Counted from the first letter of the stretch, positions 50,643 through 60,374 are shown. The stretch is 64,000 nt of DNA from CAYZED01 sp964477445 (GCA_964477445.1 CAYZED010000002.1:174248-238247), one strand, 5' to 3'. Notes: generated by a model from the sequence alone, not told the origin. Translations and numbers: made by a program.

Positions 50643-51779
50643 CAGTACCTCCGCTTTCGTCCATTATTATAATTTCATGATGAGCATAATCGTATTTTAA
50701 TATACCTAACAGTTCCGTGCCAATAACCCCAATTAAAAACAAAACTCCTATAATCAAAGCACCAGTAGTAATTTTAAACAAAACCACTGCTACTGCAGAT
50801 ATTCCAAGTGCAATGCTAATACCATAAATAATTATTACTGTTTTTTTATGACTTATTCCTCGCTCAAGTAGCCTATGGTGCAAATGTCCTTTATCCGCGC
50901 TCCAAAACGGCTTTCCATTAATAATTCTTCTTAGCATAGCCAACAAAGTGTCAAAAATAGGTATTCCTACAGCCAAAAGTGGAACTGCTATTGAAAAAGT
51001 TGCAGCTCCTTTCATTGCGCCCATCATTGAAACCACCGCTAAAACAAACCCCAGAAACATTGCACCTGTATCACCCATGAAGATCTTTGCTGGTGCTGTG
51101 TTCCACCATAAAAATCCTGTANNNNNNNNNNTGGGTTGAAATTATATGGTAAAAACCCAATAGCTGCACCTGATAAAGCTGCTGTTAACATAATAACCAT
51201 AAAACTATCAGTAGCATTTTTCGTTACAATAGCAACTATCATAAGAGTCACCGAAGATATAACGCATATACCAGCGGCCAATCCATCTAGTCCATCAATT
51301 AGATTTACAGCATTAGTCACCGCAACTATCCAAAATATTGTTACTGGTATCGCAAAAATGCCAAAAGGAATATATGTTGGTGTTCCTGGCATAAGAAAAA
51401 ACAATGGATTTGTAAATCCTTTAATAACCACTCCTCCAAATACAACAACTGAGGCAGCTAATATTTGAAGTAAAAATTTTTTCTTTGCGGAAATTGTTTT
51501 CAAGTCATCATAAATACCTGTGGCAATAATAATTACCGAACCCGCTATCAAACAAATTAGTTTTTTATCCATAAAGCTTCCGATGTTAACCAAAACAGCT
51601 GCAAAAAAGCCAATAAAAATTGCTAATCCGCCAAGCCTAGGTATCGGAACAGTGTGAACTCGCCTATTATCTTTAGGTATATCTATGGCACCAATTCTTC
51701 CTGCTAATTTCATTATAAATGGAGTAATAAAATAGGAAACAAATAGCGCAGAAAAAAAAGCTGCTAAAGTTCTTTCCAC
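50560..51779 (-). CDS. tagO: Undecaprenyl-phosphate GlcNAc-1-phosphate transferase (TagO/WecA type), interrupted by a gap
   Basis: Polytopic enzyme that starts teichoic-acid-like polymers on undecaprenyl phosphate. The N-terminal part (GTG start at 51779, SD AAGGGGTGG) has PIPRLGGLAIFIGF, the Asp motif IYDDLKT and NLIDGLDGLAAG. A run of ten Ns (51122-51131) interrupts it. The C-terminal part reads AKIFMGDTGAMFLGF and HLHHRLLERG. Both sides of the gap encode a GFLxxNxxP sequence (GFLPYNFNP and GFLWWNTAPAK), so the join probably duplicates one segment. The tail after about residue 350 is Asp/Ser-rich and overlaps wecB. Confidence 0.85.
51122..51131. other. Assembly gap (10 N)
   Basis: Ten undetermined bases inside the tagO-like gene. 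The flanking contig ends appear to encode the same protein segment twice, so the gap is probably not a real ten-base interval. Confidence 0.99.
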
Positions 51780-51882
51780 TAAACCACCCCTTTCGAACAG
51801 TCAAGTTTAATTTTAACCTCTAGCAGACATTACTGTCAAAGTATTTTTGACTTAAAGACATTATTATTAAGATAAAAAAGCA

Positions 51883-52557
51883 TTATTTCCGAACTAAATC
51901 TGCCGCGCCACATGAAAACACATAATAATCTCTATTTCTATTTTTATCAGTACTTATATTAAGATAAGGAATATTTACTGAATCGAGTATTGCCACGAAA
52001 GAAGTGGTTTGAAACAGATTAATATCATCTTCTAAAGTCGGATAATAAACACCATTAATACCGCTTTCTTCAGCGCAAAAACGTTCTATTTTATCGTGAA
52101 TTTCTGTATTGAAATATTTCAATAATTCATTATTGTTTAACTCTATTGATTTATAATCTAATGAATAAGTTGCTTTTCGTTTGCTCTTGCCAATCATAGT
52201 AATTTGATTATCTTCAATCAAAGCTTCAGCTATTATACTTTCTTTAATGCGTGCTTTATCGTTTTCATCCTCTAACCTTAAGTTTTCAAATAATATTTTT
52301 TCGAATTTCTGCACGGCTAAATCAAAATCAATTTTATTCACATTGATATTTTCATCTTCTTCACAAAAACCTAATGAGTAAGAGGCAATCCCATCTTCTG
52401 ATTTATAATCATTCTCACACAATGCCGATTGACTCGCTAATTCTACCTTGTTTTTTAAGTCTCTTATAAGAATTTGTCTTTTATTAATGTTTGCATTATA
52501 GAATGAAAAAGTAAGAGAAACGAATATAAGAATAAGCCCAAAATATAAATACTTCAT
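51883..52557 (-). CDS. Pilus-cluster protein with one N-terminal TM, no known family
   Basis: A 224-residue protein. It begins MKYLYFGLILIFVSLTFSFY, a single TM segment, and continues with a mostly soluble part rich in Asp/Glu/Lys, with three cysteines (ALCEND, GFCEEDE, RFCAEES). ATG 52557 overlaps the stop of the upstream gene (ATGA) and has SD GGAG. Last gene of the Tad-like cluster. I do not recognise a family; size and topology fit a minor pilin or pseudopilin. Confidence 0.7.
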   Translation of the reverse strand: MKYLYFGLILIFVSLTFSFYNANINKRQILIRDLKNKVELASQSALCENDYKSEDGIASYSLGFCEEDENINVNKIDFDLAVQKFEKILFENLRLEDENDKARIKESIIAEALIEDNQITMIGKSKRKATYSLDYKSIELNNNELLKYFNTEIHDKIERFCAEESGINGVYYPTLEDDINLFQTTSFVAILDSVNIPYLNISTDKNRNRDYYVFSCGAADLVRK

Positions 52558-52997
52558 TGAATCTCCAAACTGCATATTGCTGACTGGATAAATTCAACCT
52601 GGTTATCCGCCGCTCCCATGAACATATTCACTCTAAATATAGCAGACATAGGATGTGGTTTTTTCATTACTAAAAAAACAGACAACTCATCAAACCCTTC
52701 TTCCCTTAGATTTCTTCCGACTAATTGATACCCTTCCTCCACATAATCTTCATCTTCAAAATGTTTAATGGCTTTAATATAGAATTCAGCTCCACCCATT
52801 TTCTTTGTACAATTATACAATTCATCAAAACTTTCACCGCTAATCACACCTTTTTTGACCGCAATCAAAACATGTTTGTATACCTCATTATCCAAAAAAA
52901 GTTGTCTTACTTTATAGTTCTCTTGAAGTACAAGAAAAAAAGCAAACCATATCAAAATTGGAATTATAATTGCGGCCACTGTAAAATTTCTTGTCAT
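52554..52997 (-). CDS. Pilus-cluster protein with one N-terminal TM, no known family
   Basis: A 147-residue protein beginning MTRNFTVAAIIIPILIWFAF, one TM, then a charged soluble domain of about 120 residues with a C-terminal hydrophobic-aromatic part (HPMSAIFRVNMFMGAADNQV). It shares the MTR-F/W start with the pilin-like gene before it. SD is weak; it is five bases after that gene, so translation is likely coupled. Confidence 0.7.
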   Translation of the reverse strand: MTRNFTVAAIIIPILIWFAFFLVLQENYKVRQLFLDNEVYKHVLIAVKKGVISGESFDELYNCTKKMGGAEFYIKAIKHFEDEDYVEEGYQLVGRNLREEGFDELSVFLVMKKPHPMSAIFRVNMFMGAADNQVEFIQSAICSLEIQ

Positions 52998-53001
52998 TTA
53001 A

Positions 53002-53394
53002 CTATTGAAGTTGAAAACTAATTGTATTCCCTGTGCTAACTCTTGAGTAATACCTATTCACATCATTTACAATAGTGGTAATTAGTGTCGCACCTGAACC
53101 CACTGTAGTTGTATACGTGGCTAAAGTTGTTCCTGTTACACTCTTTATTAAGACTGTGTAAATTGATCCTGGCACACATGTTGTGGAAACAGTTTGAATG
53201 ACATCGGCACCATTAACTATTGCAGGTGCTGATGATGATACGTTAGATTTTACTGTTGCTATGGATTGATTAGTGTTATCAGTCAAAACTGCTTGAGCAT
53301 CCTTATTAGGATTAAATGCACCTGCGATCCAAAATGCAGCAAGTGCGACTACTACCAATCCCAATACCAATTCCTGCCAAAATGTTCTAGTCAT
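53002..53394 (-). CDS. Candidate major pilin of the Tad-like cluster
   Basis: A 130-residue protein: short N-terminus MTRTFWQE, TM helix LVLGLVVVALAAFWIAGAF (about 9-27), then a Thr/Ser/Val-rich extracellular domain with only one cysteine. The strong SD (AGGAGG) and the position between the TadC-like gene and two small one-TM genes suggest the major subunit. The Flp prepilin motif (G followed by xxxxEY) is absent, and no prepilin peptidase gene is in the window. Confidence 0.55.
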   Translation of the reverse strand: MTRTFWQELVLGLVVVALAAFWIAGAFNPNKDAQAVLTDNTNQSIATVKSNVSSSAPAIVNGADVIQTVSTTCVPGSIYTVLIKSVTGTTLATYTTTVGSGATLITTIVNDVNRYYSRVSTGNTISFQLQ

Positions 53395-53404
53395 AAATTC
53401 CTCC

Positions 53405-54598
53405 TTATTTTCCTATCAGCCCAGTATTTGAAAGGCTCATTGTACCTATCATAAAATACCAAGCTCCTAATGCTATAGTTACTGCAAAAGGTAGCGAAAC
53501 TAATCGGAAAGTGCTATTTCTCGCCCTTTCTTCAGCAAGTTCTGAAACCTTCATTTTCATTTCAATATATCTCTTTGTGGTTCCGTTTTTCTCCAGCTTC
53601 CCTGTAATATAAAACATCTTTATTTGTTCTAGAAAATCAACGAATCCTTCCTCGCTATTTTCTTTAGCTCTCTTTACTAGTTTCTCAAATCCATAACTAA
53701 TGTTTCCGTTTTTAATAGTCTCAAGCAATTCTGACATTTCACTTTTATACTCTTCACTCACTGAAATCAGGTGCTTTAGAAGTATTTTGGGATCATATGG
53801 AGGCAACTCCTTATAGAGCATTAGCGCATTATATATTATTATGATTTCTTTCGCCTTCTTTTGTTTAATAATTTCCTTTTTTATTAAGGATAGTCCAAAA
53901 GGAGTCCAATATACTAAAATACATATTAATAACAATCCCACAAAACTTCTTGTTTTTTCGGAAAAACTTTCTCTGCTTCGAAGAAGTATCGCTTTCTTTA
54001 TCACTCTTTTCTTTTGAGTCTCGCTAACAATTATTTCTCCTGTGTTATTTATGATGCTTTGCATGAATTTTTCTAATTGCGAGTAGTCTGTATAGTCAAA
54101 TTGACTGTATCCCTTAATCTTATCAAGTACTAATAAAACCATTTTTCGTTCAAGTTCTATATTGTTTTTTTCACTCTGATTTGTTGTCATCTGGCCTTCT
54201 GACGCTTCGATAAATGAAATCCCAAAATTCATGTCTTTTATTAATTCTTCTCTACTAATGTTTGTGTTGGTTATCATTACTAGCCCACACATTGTAAAAA
54301 CAAAACAAACAGCAACATATCTTAGAAATATTAGCCTAACTTCAGATAAATTCCATCTGAGTATATTAATTGTGTTACTAATAGTAGCGCGCCTCGATGC
54401 CTTGTGTGGAATCCAATTCAAAACTTTTTCAATTCTTTTATCTATATATCCTCCTTTCATGGATAGAATATCTTTATTCAATATCTTACCGGTTCTTAAA
54501 AAGAAATTTATTTCATCTTTTAATATATAAATCGAAGTTAACATTGCAGCTATTCCTGGAAAAATGATTATTAAAAATCCAATATTAAAAACCGGCAT
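53405..54598 (-). CDS. TadC-like inner-membrane platform protein
   Basis: A 397-residue protein with a TM near the N-terminus, one at about 90-110, another at about 220-238 and one at the C-terminus (LPFAVTIALGAWYFMIGTM). The region 280-370 (NISYGFEKLVKRAKEN...GFVDFLEQIKMFYITGK) resembles the T2SS-F helical bundle seen in TadB/TadC. SD AGGGGG supports the ATG. Assignment is from topology and place after the TadB-like gene. Confidence 0.6.
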   Translation of the reverse strand: MPVFNIGFLIIIFPGIAAMLTSIYILKDEINFFLRTGKILNKDILSMKGGYIDKRIEKVLNWIPHKASRRATISNTINILRWNLSEVRLIFLRYVAVCFVFTMCGLVMITNTNISREELIKDMNFGISFIEASEGQMTTNQSEKNNIELERKMVLLVLDKIKGYSQFDYTDYSQLEKFMQSIINNTGEIIVSETQKKRVIKKAILLRSRESFSEKTRSFVGLLLICILVYWTPFGLSLIKKEIIKQKKAKEIIIIYNALMLYKELPPYDPKILLKHLISVSEEYKSEMSELLETIKNGNISYGFEKLVKRAKENSEEGFVDFLEQIKMFYITGKLEKNGTTKRYIEMKMKVSELAEERARNSTFRLVSLPFAVTIALGAWYFMIGTMSLSNTGLIGK

Positions 54599-54602
54599 GC
54601 CT

Positions 54603-55376
54603 TCACCCCCTTCTTATCCAATTAACAAACAACGCTCCAAGTGAACCTACAATAAAAGTCATTGATGCAATAGTTTGTGCTTCTATACTTTTATATGTTG
54701 AAAGAATATCGAAATTATTTTGAAAAAGTACTAAATAAACCAACTGAGTTCCTGCTATGGCTACCAATGGTGTCAGCATTATCCATATTTCTGTAGTTCT
54801 ATTATCATTATCATTCCTCATTTTTTTCAAAATTTCTTGCTTGATTAATTCTGACATTTTCTCTAAAGAAATTATATAAACATCATCTTCATCCTTTGTA
54901 TTTCTACCTTTTTCTTTTATAATGAACAGTATTTCAACTAATCCATGAAACCAATATGAATCTGTCGATAACCTATTCCTTAAATATGTTTCTATTCTTA
55001 TTTTGCCACTGACTAAGTCAACCCCTTGCATTTCATCGATAATTAGTTCAGCTATTAGCCCAAGCTCACCTTTAGTTCTTTCAGCACTGTTCTTTAATGC
55101 TTCTACGATGTGCCCGTCATAATGTTGATAATAATGTATTAAGATATCAAGAAATTTATCGGTATCGTTCAAAAATCTATCTTTTTCTCGTTCATTTTCC
55201 CACTCTTTGAATATCACTGAAAAAATTATTGCCGAAGAAAGCGCAAGACAAATGTGGTACCAAACGCTATGAAAGAAAACCGCTGCAAAACAAAAGTAAA
55301 TTACACCAAGCAAAATATTCAAATTACGAAAGACCAAATCCTTATACGTCATATCACATCTGTTGTTTTTCTCCAT
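54603..55376 (-). CDS. TadB-like inner-membrane platform protein
   Basis: A 257-residue protein with two N-terminal TM helices (about 15-50), a cytoplasmic helical domain (about 60-200, FLNDTDKFLDILIHYYQHYDGHIVEALKNSAE) and two C-terminal TM helices (about 198-255). This is the TadB/TadC layout. It begins three bases after the CpaF-like gene stop, with the SD in that gene's last codons. Confidence 0.6.
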   Translation of the reverse strand: MEKNNRCDMTYKDLVFRNLNILLGVIYFCFAAVFFHSVWYHICLALSSAIIFSVIFKEWENEREKDRFLNDTDKFLDILIHYYQHYDGHIVEALKNSAERTKGELGLIAELIIDEMQGVDLVSGKIRIETYLRNRLSTDSYWFHGLVEILFIIKEKGRNTKDEDDVYIISLEKMSELIKQEILKKMRNDNDNRTTEIWIMLTPLVAIAGTQLVYLVLFQNNFDILSTYKSIEAQTIASMTFIVGSLGALFVNWIRRG

Positions 55377-55379
55377 AAG

Positions 55380-57104
55380 CTAGCTCCACCAGAGGTTTAG
55401 TTCATGTTCGTAACCCACGTCTTCTTCAATTTTTGCTAATAATTCTATTAGTATTTTTTTACATGTAGGAAATCTTTTTGATCTATCAATAAATTTTTGA
55501 GATGGATAATTAATATATCTTCCCTTCATTCCTTTAATTTCATATATTTTGTTCAAAGAATAAATATTAGAAATGTCTTTTCTCAAATTATAAATATAGT
55601 ATTCACGTTCGAGCTCTTTTTGTTCCATCTCATTAAAATCTATGCTCCCATATCTAACTTGCTCTTTTCCTGGTACGATCTCGCAAATTTCACTAATCTT
55701 TCGTTCATTACCCACTATCGAATTTTGAAAAATGAAATTTATGTTGTTAACTACATCAACGGCCGCAGCAGTTTCATCCGAATAAATTCCCGTTCCCATA
55801 AGCATATTCTTTAGTCGAGAAACCGTATTCTCGGGAGAATTTACTTGCGCTGTCACCCAGGCTGCCACAGATACCGACTGCACCAATTGAATAAAGCTAA
55901 ATAGAGCTTCACCACTTCGAGCTTCTCCCAAGCCTGCAACATCTACTGACATTCTCAAGAATGTTTCTACTCCGTTTTGGAGTGTTTTTGATGTAGTTCT
56001 TTGTGCTTCAACTACTCTTAGATTTTCTCCATGTTTCTCCATAATATGAAGTTCAAACATATCCTCGAGCAAACCGACATGAAGATTTTTATCCAAAATT
56101 CCATAGAGCATACTCATATAAGTTGACTTCCCAGTTCCAAGCCCTCCTTGAAAAATGCAGCTTTGGCCAGATTTTACCAGCGCAATCGTAAGTAGTTTTA
56201 GTCTTTCGTCCGCCATTATTTCATCGACTTTGCTACTATCTTGATTAAAAATTCTTATGCAACAATTCCTTGCTGAAAAGTATGGTCTTTGTGTGACTGT
56301 GACCCTCGCCCCATCAAATCTGTGACATAGAACTTCAGGATTATTTTCACTTAGTGCCCCTGCATTTTTATCAAAAGATATTGCTCTCTCTTGAATAATT
56401 CTTGCATTATCTTCATCAATTTTTAAGAACGATAGATGTATCTTTTCACCATTCCAACAATACACATACTTACCATCATCCGAGAATCCAACCTCATTAA
56501 TGTCACTGTATGCTAGAATATCCAAAGCTTTCAAACCAAATAATTCGCTATATATTCTTTGTGAAATTACATCGAGTTTCTTTTCAAAGCTTAGTGTTAT
56601 TATCCTCGACAAATAAAATTTTTCAATATCAGCGCTAGAGATCTCATCAATCGCTATGCCACTTTTATTCTCAATCTCACTGTAAAGATTCTTAAATCCT
56701 AGATTTCTCGGTACTGTTTGCGAACCACTAAATAGATATAATAAAATTTCAAATCTATCACGGCTTGTCAATTTTTCCTTTTCATTAAAGGGTAATATTT
56801 TATCTATCTCCGAATCTTCTTCATTTAGAAAAAAATCTTTATACAACAAACGATCTGAAAGGGTTCCATCAATATATGTTTCATAAATATTGAATCCCTC
56901 AGTTAGAATACACTTGATAAATTCCTTCATAATGTTACGACTTTCTTTGTCCCCAGATGTGGACCTATCTTTAGTTTCTAAAATTATCTTTCTTCTTTTT
57001 TCCCACATTAAATCCTTGCCTTCATGTCGCAACATATCATTAATATGACGATTAATTTGCTGAATAATATTCCCTATCTCTAAAAAATTCTCCTCACTAT
57101 TCAA
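55380..57104 (-). CDS. CpaF/TadA-like secretion ATPase, divergent
   Basis: A 574-residue ATPase of the VirB11/TadA group. Walker A is intact: CIFQGGLGTGKSTYMSML (about 316-333). The Asp-box region is LHVGLLEDMFELHIMEKHGE and the Walker B equivalent VDVAGLGEARSGEALFSF (canonical: GExRGxEA). The His box, normally a T-x-H-A-N-S motif, reads VTAQVNSPENTV, so the usual histidine is missing. The N-terminal 150 residues are helical. TTG start with a distant SD. It would power pilus assembly with the TadB/C-like proteins. Confidence 0.8.
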   Translation of the reverse strand: MNSEENFLEIGNIIQQINRHINDMLRHEGKDLMWEKRRKIILETKDRSTSGDKESRNIMKEFIKCILTEGFNIYETYIDGTLSDRLLYKDFFLNEEDSEIDKILPFNEKEKLTSRDRFEILLYLFSGSQTVPRNLGFKNLYSEIENKSGIAIDEISSADIEKFYLSRIITLSFEKKLDVISQRIYSELFGLKALDILAYSDINEVGFSDDGKYVYCWNGEKIHLSFLKIDEDNARIIQERAISFDKNAGALSENNPEVLCHRFDGARVTVTQRPYFSARNCCIRIFNQDSSKVDEIMADERLKLLTIALVKSGQSCIFQGGLGTGKSTYMSMLYGILDKNLHVGLLEDMFELHIMEKHGENLRVVEAQRTTSKTLQNGVETFLRMSVDVAGLGEARSGEALFSFIQLVQSVSVAAWVTAQVNSPENTVSRLKNMLMGTGIYSDETAAAVDVVNNINFIFQNSIVGNERKISEICEIVPGKEQVRYGSIDFNEMEQKELEREYYIYNLRKDISNIYSLNKIYEIKGMKGRYINYPSQKFIDRSKRFPTCKKILIELLAKIEEDVGYEHELNLWWS

Positions 57105-57107
57105 AAT

Positions 57108-57902
57108 TTAGTTTCCCTTTCTGAATAGGTTAGCAAATTTAAATTTCAAAGGATTTTCTCTTACTTCCAAACTTTTATTCTTCATTCCCAAATCAACGAG
57201 TAAATCCGCTGCAATTTCCCCAATATTGCTTGAGAATATGCTGTCCCTTGCCATTAATTCTTCTCTAAGAACTTTATATGCTTCTTGATGCTTTGACGCT
57301 GCATGGTTTAACCTTTCGCAATATGGCAAAAATCCACTAATGCTATCATCCAATTTATCTCCACAATTATGAATGGTTTTTATATCTTGAGATTCTGTCA
57401 TTTTTCTTAGCCAGTGCATATTTTTTCTTTCCAGAACTTCTTTTCTATATTCAAAACTTCCAGAAACAACAGAGTATGAGGCTTTAGCAAGAGATGAATA
57501 ACGCTTCGCGTGCTTTCCATCGACTCTCAATATTAGAATATCGAAAAAACTCGAAGCCGTTTCTATGTATGAATTGAACTGTTCACTTTTATCTTCTTTA
57601 CCAAAAAAATCTATTGCCTTAATCGGTAAAATGTACGTATACTCACTCAGTTTTTTTGAAAAGGGTATCAAGCTTTCATTTCTTCTCCATTTAACGAAAA
57701 CATCCCCTATTTCACCTTCCGCTCTCTTTGCTGTGTCATTGCGAGTATAAAATTCACATGAACTTACGTCATCATATATATCCAGCAAAATTGTGCGACC
57801 TGTTCCACTACACTCTAGTGCAGCTGCCAAAGATAGTGCAAAAGTACTGCTTCCCCACCCTTTTTGAACTGGACTAAACACTAATACTACTTTACCTGCC
57901 AT
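57108..57902 (-). CDS. TadZ/CpaE-like ParA-family protein with degenerate Walker A
   Basis: A 264-residue MinD/ParA-like protein. The N-terminus VVLVFSPVQKGWGSSTFALS has the deviant Walker A as KGWGSSTF, in which the second lysine is replaced by serine, as in atypical TadZ proteins. Then TILLDIYDD and FFDILILRVDG follow. It probably localises the pilus machine to the pole. The ATG lies inside the CpaB-like gene end (11-base overlap) with SD GGAGGG. Confidence 0.75.
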   Translation of the reverse strand: MAGKVVLVFSPVQKGWGSSTFALSLAAALECSGTGRTILLDIYDDVSSCEFYTRNDTAKRAEGEIGDVFVKWRRNESLIPFSKKLSEYTYILPIKAIDFFGKEDKSEQFNSYIETASSFFDILILRVDGKHAKRYSSLAKASYSVVSGSFEYRKEVLERKNMHWLRKMTESQDIKTIHNCGDKLDDSISGFLPYCERLNHAASKHQEAYKVLREELMARDSIFSSNIGEIAADLLVDLGMKNKSLEVRENPLKFKFANLFRKGN

Positions 57903-58488
57903 TTAACCCTCCATAATTCGGTACATAATTGCTAATATAAGGCTTTTGGTTTTTGTTTGCATACATCAAGAGGTAAACAGAACCTTCGCTAATTGATTGT
58001 TTTATTTTTTCCTGTTCCTCTTGATTCAGATACATTGAAAGTATATTTGCATTTCTTTTAACTATCTCCACTTTCGAAATAATCACTGGATCTACTCCAA
58101 CTGGGTCATAAAGTTTAATATCTATTAATGACCCTTCTTTACAATCACTTGGAATTGACTCAAAAGTAAAAGCTTGTTCCATAAGTCTTTCATCGTCTGA
58201 ATAAGAAATTTGTTCACTTATACTTGAATAATTTAGATTCCCTGATTCTGTTTTCCCAGTTGTTTCTGATATTCCTATGGATCCTGTCGTTTCATTTACT
58301 CCAACAATTCCATTACTTCCTATGGTTTCAATTTTTACAAATTGATTTAGTTTTTCTGTTTTCAAATTCTTAAAATAAAATGATAAAAATGTAATTGTTC
58401 CAATAATTATAAGGAGACTTATAATTATCACCAAAATCGTTGTGTGTCTCTTGACCTTTGATTTGGCTTTTTGCGAGTATATATTCAT
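57892..58488 (-). CDS. CpaB/RcpC-like pilus assembly protein
   Basis: A 198-residue protein with one TM (about 18-40, ILVIIISLLIIIGTITFLSF), a Gly/Thr/Ser linker and an extracytoplasmic SAF-like domain (about 105-165, FTFESIPSDCKEGSLIDIKL). CpaB proteins have this layout; the C-terminal part is shorter than usual. First gene of the pilus core after the small zinc-ribbon gene. Confidence 0.65.
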   Translation of the reverse strand: MNIYSQKAKSKVKRHTTILVIIISLLIIIGTITFLSFYFKNLKTEKLNQFVKIETIGSNGIVGVNETTGSIGISETTGKTESGNLNYSSISEQISYSDDERLMEQAFTFESIPSDCKEGSLIDIKLYDPVGVDPVIISKVEIVKRNANILSMYLNQEEQEKIKQSISEGSVYLLMYANKNQKPYISNYVPNYGGLNGR

Positions 58489-58536
58489 CCTTTCTTGCCC
58501 TTCTTTGTAATATTTTTACATCATCGTGTCTGATAA

Positions 58537-58558
58537 AGGGCGGTTGTTCACCCGCCCT
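58537..58558 (-). terminator. Hairpin between the small zinc-ribbon gene and the CpaB-like gene
   Basis: AGGGCGG / CCGCCCT stem with an eight-base loop, followed on minus by TTTATCAG. GC-rich in an AT-rich region. A weak terminator or attenuator. Confidence 0.55.
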
Positions 58559-58566
58559 GATTATTT

Positions 58567-58713
58567 CTATTTTGCGTCTTGAATACACTTGCGACATATA
58601 CTCTTACCTTTAAACTCTTTAAGGTTCATATTATTTCCACAGAACACACAAATCAATTTTATTTCTGCAACTTTATCATGTCCTTCAACATCATAAGACC
58701 TGTATCTTTTCAT
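58567..58713 (-). CDS. Small zinc-ribbon protein (48 residues)
   Basis: ATG 58713 has SD AAAGGAG five bases upstream; the longer frame from 58764 has none. The product begins MKRYRSYDVEGHDKVAEIK and has two CxxC pairs (ICVFCGNN and ICRKCIQDAK), a treble-clef or ribbon-like zinc site. It lies between capA and the pilus core, in the same direction. Function unknown. Confidence 0.7.
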   Translation of the reverse strand: MKRYRSYDVEGHDKVAEIKLICVFCGNNMNLKEFKGKSICRKCIQDAK

Positions 58714-58900
58714 GATTACTCCTTTCCACTGCCAGTATAAAAAATTTGTGCATTTCAATCTCAATGTCTTTTCTTATAAAAGCTGTTAATTTAAGATTTA
58801 TGCCTCAATTCATGTCAAATATTAACTAATGTAATTATATTGAATAAATTTCAAAAAGTAAAGAGTATTTTTTTCTTTTTTTTAATAAAATTAGAAAAAT

Positions 58901-60373
58901 TTATTTATTTATCATATTTATTAGCCATTTGCGTACATTATCTATATATTGTATTTGCTTTACAGTTATTTCAGAATATAGCTTAGCTTTTTCAGCATCT
59001 ACAGCTATGTGTTTTATCTTCCCGTCTGCCTTAGAAGTATATCTTAACCTATATATCGCTTTTAATTCTTTATTCTTAACTCTAATACTTCCATTTACAT
59101 CCTTCTCGATTGTTAAAATGCATACCAACCCTATATCTGTATAAATATCATTTTGATTTGAAATAAAATTACCCAGAGACTCATTAATCATTACTTTTCT
59201 TCCATCTTTGGTTTTGTAAATGCGACTCTGTCTGGCTACGTGTGGATGGCTGTTAATTACCCAATCCGCTCCGCTATCAGCGATTTTGTTAAAATTAGAA
59301 ACTTCTGTAGAAGTTGAAGTCCTCATATATTCCGTACCCATGTGAGTGTAAACAATTAAGAAATCACAGTTTTTCTTTGCTAGTGTTATTTCCTTTAAGG
59401 AACTACTTGTAAAAAACGAAGGCGTGCTGTTTCCATCAACTCTTCTATTCGAGGTAGCTGTAAAACCGAGGAAGCCAAACTTAATGCCATTCTTTTCAAC
59501 AATAAGTAATGTGCTTTTTCTTTTAGATTTTGAGTAAATACCAAAAACTTTCAAACCTCTAGATTTAATATTGCTAATTGTACTTTCAAATCCCTCAGAG
59601 CCAGAATCAAGAATATGGTTGTTTGCAATATCCAAAATGTCAAAACCTGCATACTTCACCGCATCTATTACAGTCGTGGGCGAGTTGAATACTGGATAGC
59701 CAGAGACTTTCAATTTTGGATTCACCGCAGTTTCAAAATTTCCTATAGACAAATCATAAGCTGAAATTAGACTCTTAATCTCTTTAAATTCAGGTTTCAA
59801 ATCATAAACACCATTTTTATATGCATTCAAAAGCTGCGGGCCGTGGAACATTATATCCCCTGCCGCAAGAATTGTCACTGTGCTTGGTGTCTGAGTTGGT
59901 GTCGGAGTTGGTGTTGGAGTTGACAGCGGAGTTACTGAGGGTGTAGATGTTGGTGTTGGCATTGTAGTTGGTGTTGGAGCCGATGTTGACGTAGGCGACG
60001 AAGTAGATGTGGGTGTCGGTGTCAGAGTCGGCAGTGGAGTTACTGATGTAGTAGATGTCGGAGTCGTCAGTGGAGTTGCTGAGGGTTCTGGCGTTAGGGT
60101 TGGAGTCCCGGATGGCGCTGATGAAGGAATCTCGGTAAGGGTAAGGGTAGGGGTAGGGGTCGAAGATGACATAATCAATGATGAAACATTAGCTATTAGT
60201 TCTTGTCCCGTTCCATTACTATCAACGTTCTCTGCATAAGCCATAGGGATAGAGCTATTATGCTCTATCCCTTGATTTCTTATGTCATACAAGACCGGCG
60301 ATATTAATGTAATTATTGTTATTATTATAGAAAGAGTAACTGTGGAAATAAGTAATTTTATAATTTTTTTCAT
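58901..60373 (-). CDS. CapA/PgsA-type metallophosphatase with Pro/Thr-rich stalk
   Basis: A 490-residue secreted or anchored protein. An N-terminal signal/anchor (MKKIIKLLISTVTLSIIITI) is followed by a TPTPTST-like stalk (about 75-165) that would span the wall. The catalytic CapA domain follows (about 170-430) with ILAAGDIMFHGP, LSIGNFETAV, ILDIANNHILDSG, VYTHMGTEYM and WVINSHPHVARQ, the metal-binding His/Asp/Asn set of the PGA_cap family. Family members take part in poly-gamma-glutamate capsule or wall-polymer handling. The start follows the upstream stop by one base (TAAAATG), so translation is coupled. Confidence 0.88.
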   Translation of the reverse strand: MKKIIKLLISTVTLSIIITIITLISPVLYDIRNQGIEHNSSIPMAYAENVDSNGTGQELIANVSSLIMSSSTPTPTLTLTEIPSSAPSGTPTLTPEPSATPLTTPTSTTSVTPLPTLTPTPTSTSSPTSTSAPTPTTMPTPTSTPSVTPLSTPTPTPTPTQTPSTVTILAAGDIMFHGPQLLNAYKNGVYDLKPEFKEIKSLISAYDLSIGNFETAVNPKLKVSGYPVFNSPTTVIDAVKYAGFDILDIANNHILDSGSEGFESTISNIKSRGLKVFGIYSKSKRKSTLLIVEKNGIKFGFLGFTATSNRRVDGNSTPSFFTSSSLKEITLAKKNCDFLIVYTHMGTEYMRTSTSTEVSNFNKIADSGADWVINSHPHVARQSRIYKTKDGRKVMINESLGNFISNQNDIYTDIGLVCILTIEKDVNGSIRVKNKELKAIYRLRYTSKADGKIKHIAVDAEKAKLYSEITVKQIQYIDNVRKWLINMINK

Positions 60374-60374
60374 T

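Noticed and set aside
60009..60239. Plus-strand ORF rich in Val/Gly dipeptides
   Set aside because: Shadow of the Thr/Pro codons of the CapA stalk on the other strand.
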